Assembly (NCBI GenBank): GCA_964517355.1 | Contig: CAZFCK010000248.1 | Location: 1-6,748, forward strand | Length of the DNA stretch: 6,748 nt | Source of the DNA: CAZFCK01 sp964517355 | GTDB lineage: Bacteria > Desulfobacterota > Desulfovibrionia > Desulfovibrionales > Desulfovibrionaceae | Direction of reading: 5' to 3' | Part shown: positions 6,491-6,748 of the stretch, in pieces | How the letters are laid out: each line of letters starts with the position of its first letter | Position numbering within the stretch: position 1 is the stretch's first letter | Made by a program: the position numbers and the translations under genes | The notes under the pieces: generated by a model | What the model was told of the DNA's origin: nothing | Seen by the model: the letters and a program-made list of their open reading frames with translations, nothing else | Databases searched by the model: none

Positions 6491-6535
6491 CAGCCCTTAG
6501 GCGCGATACGACCGCGCCCAAGGGCTGAAGTTTTT
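6491..6535 (+). terminator. Strong intrinsic terminator of efflux operon
   Basis: CAGCCCTT (6491-6498) and GGCGCG (6500-6505) pair with CGCGCC (6513-6518) and AAGGGCTG (6520-6527). This is a 15-position stem with one A-C mismatch and a seven-base loop, followed by AAG and five T residues (6531-6535). It lies about 40 bases after the pump stop codon and ends a two-gene operon, with no outer-membrane factor gene co-transcribed. The stem itself is symmetric, but the T tract favours the + direction. Confidence 0.9.
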
Positions 6536-6544
6536 GATAAAGGT

Positions 6545-6579
6545 TCTCCCCCCGGACCCCCCCTTCCAAAGACTCTTTG
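6545..6579. repeat. C-rich post-terminator element
   Basis: Six C residues (6548-6553), GGA, then seven C residues (6557-6563) are followed by TTCCAAAGACTCTTTG, whose last 13 bases (6567-6579) form an inverted repeat around a central C. From memory, very similar strings (on the other strand TCTTTGGAAGGGGG followed by a second G run) recur after genes in Desulfovibrio-type genomes. That recollection cannot be verified here. The minus strand could in principle stack guanines, but only two G runs are present. Confidence 0.4.
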
Positions 6580-6633
6580 CATAAATGCCTATAAATTCAA
6601 CGTCTTACGAAGATACTTGTCTGGCGACAAAGT

Positions 6634-6748
6634 TTAGAGCATCTCACGCTTGAAAAGCGCTAGAGCATTGAAACTTTGAAAAAGTTGAAAGGCTCTGCAA
6701 AGATTTGCTTGCAACTCTTTGCCGCAAAATGATTGCAGGCGGGCTTTG
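6634..6748. repeat. Hairpin-rich intergenic repeat-like DNA
   Basis: No gene is visible in the last ~200 bases. TTAGAGCAT (6634-6642) and TAGAGCAT (6661-6668) are short direct repeats flanking a small hairpin, CGCTT (6647-6651) with AAGCG (6655-6659). A larger imperfect hairpin pairs 6662-6676 with 6682-6696, matching 12 of 15 positions around a five-base loop. A third stem pairs GCAAAG (6697-6702) with CTTTGC (6717-6722). Stacked hairpins of this kind are typical of dispersed intergenic repeats. The element may continue past the window edge. Confidence 0.4.

Noticed and set aside
6548..6563. G-quadruplex on the minus strand
   Set aside because: There are only two G runs, so an ordinary three-layer intramolecular quadruplex cannot form; at best it would be a weak two-layer fold.
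1..6748. CRISPR array, tRNA or rRNA genes, transposase or integrase
   Set aside because: No regularly spaced repeats with unique spacers, no cloverleaf or rRNA motifs, and no mobile-element protein were seen on either strand.

Overview
The window looks like a chromosomal segment from a delta-proteobacterium of the Desulfovibrio type (Desulfobacterota, Desulfovibrionaceae). That placement rests on the overall look of the Mrp and efflux proteins, the moderately GC-rich coding DNA between AT-rich gaps, and the C-rich post-terminator stretch. It comes from recognition rather than a search, so the family is only moderately sure and the species cannot be named. All four supported genes lie on the + strand.

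Layout: (1) Positions 1-549 hold no convincing gene. This stretch carries two diverged copies of a 47-bp direct repeat, several small inverted repeats, a terminator-like hairpin with a T-rich tail, and a probable promoter whose -35 element overlaps a perfect 14-bp palindrome. (2) 550-1416 encodes a 288-residue Mrp/NBP35-type P-loop ATPase, a likely iron-sulfur cluster carrier, closed by a strong intrinsic terminator (1439-1482). (3) 1582-1860 is a small gene with a good ribosome binding site for a 92-residue protein I do not recognise. (4) 1861-2019 is an AT-rich leader with a perfect 12-bp palindrome. (5) 2020-3324 and 3321-6449 are a translationally coupled pair (4-nt ATGA overlap) encoding a lipoprotein membrane-fusion subunit and a full-length HAE1-family RND proton antiporter. 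(6) A strong terminator (6491-6535) ends this operon, and the last ~200 bases are non-coding repeat-like DNA with a C-rich stretch and imperfect hairpins.

How the genes work together: the two efflux subunits should form the inner-membrane and periplasmic parts of a tripartite pump exporting amphiphilic compounds. Neither an outer-membrane channel gene nor a regulator gene lies in the window, so a TolC-like partner must be encoded elsewhere. The adaptor keeps the R-L-S tip motif that contacts TolC in E. coli AcrA. Mrp has its own promoter and terminator and is a separate housekeeping unit.

I see no sign of a wholly new multi-gene system. The items most worth a second look are the palindrome at the mrp promoter, the duplicated and structured 5' region, the unknown small protein, and the substituted aromatic pocket of the pump.
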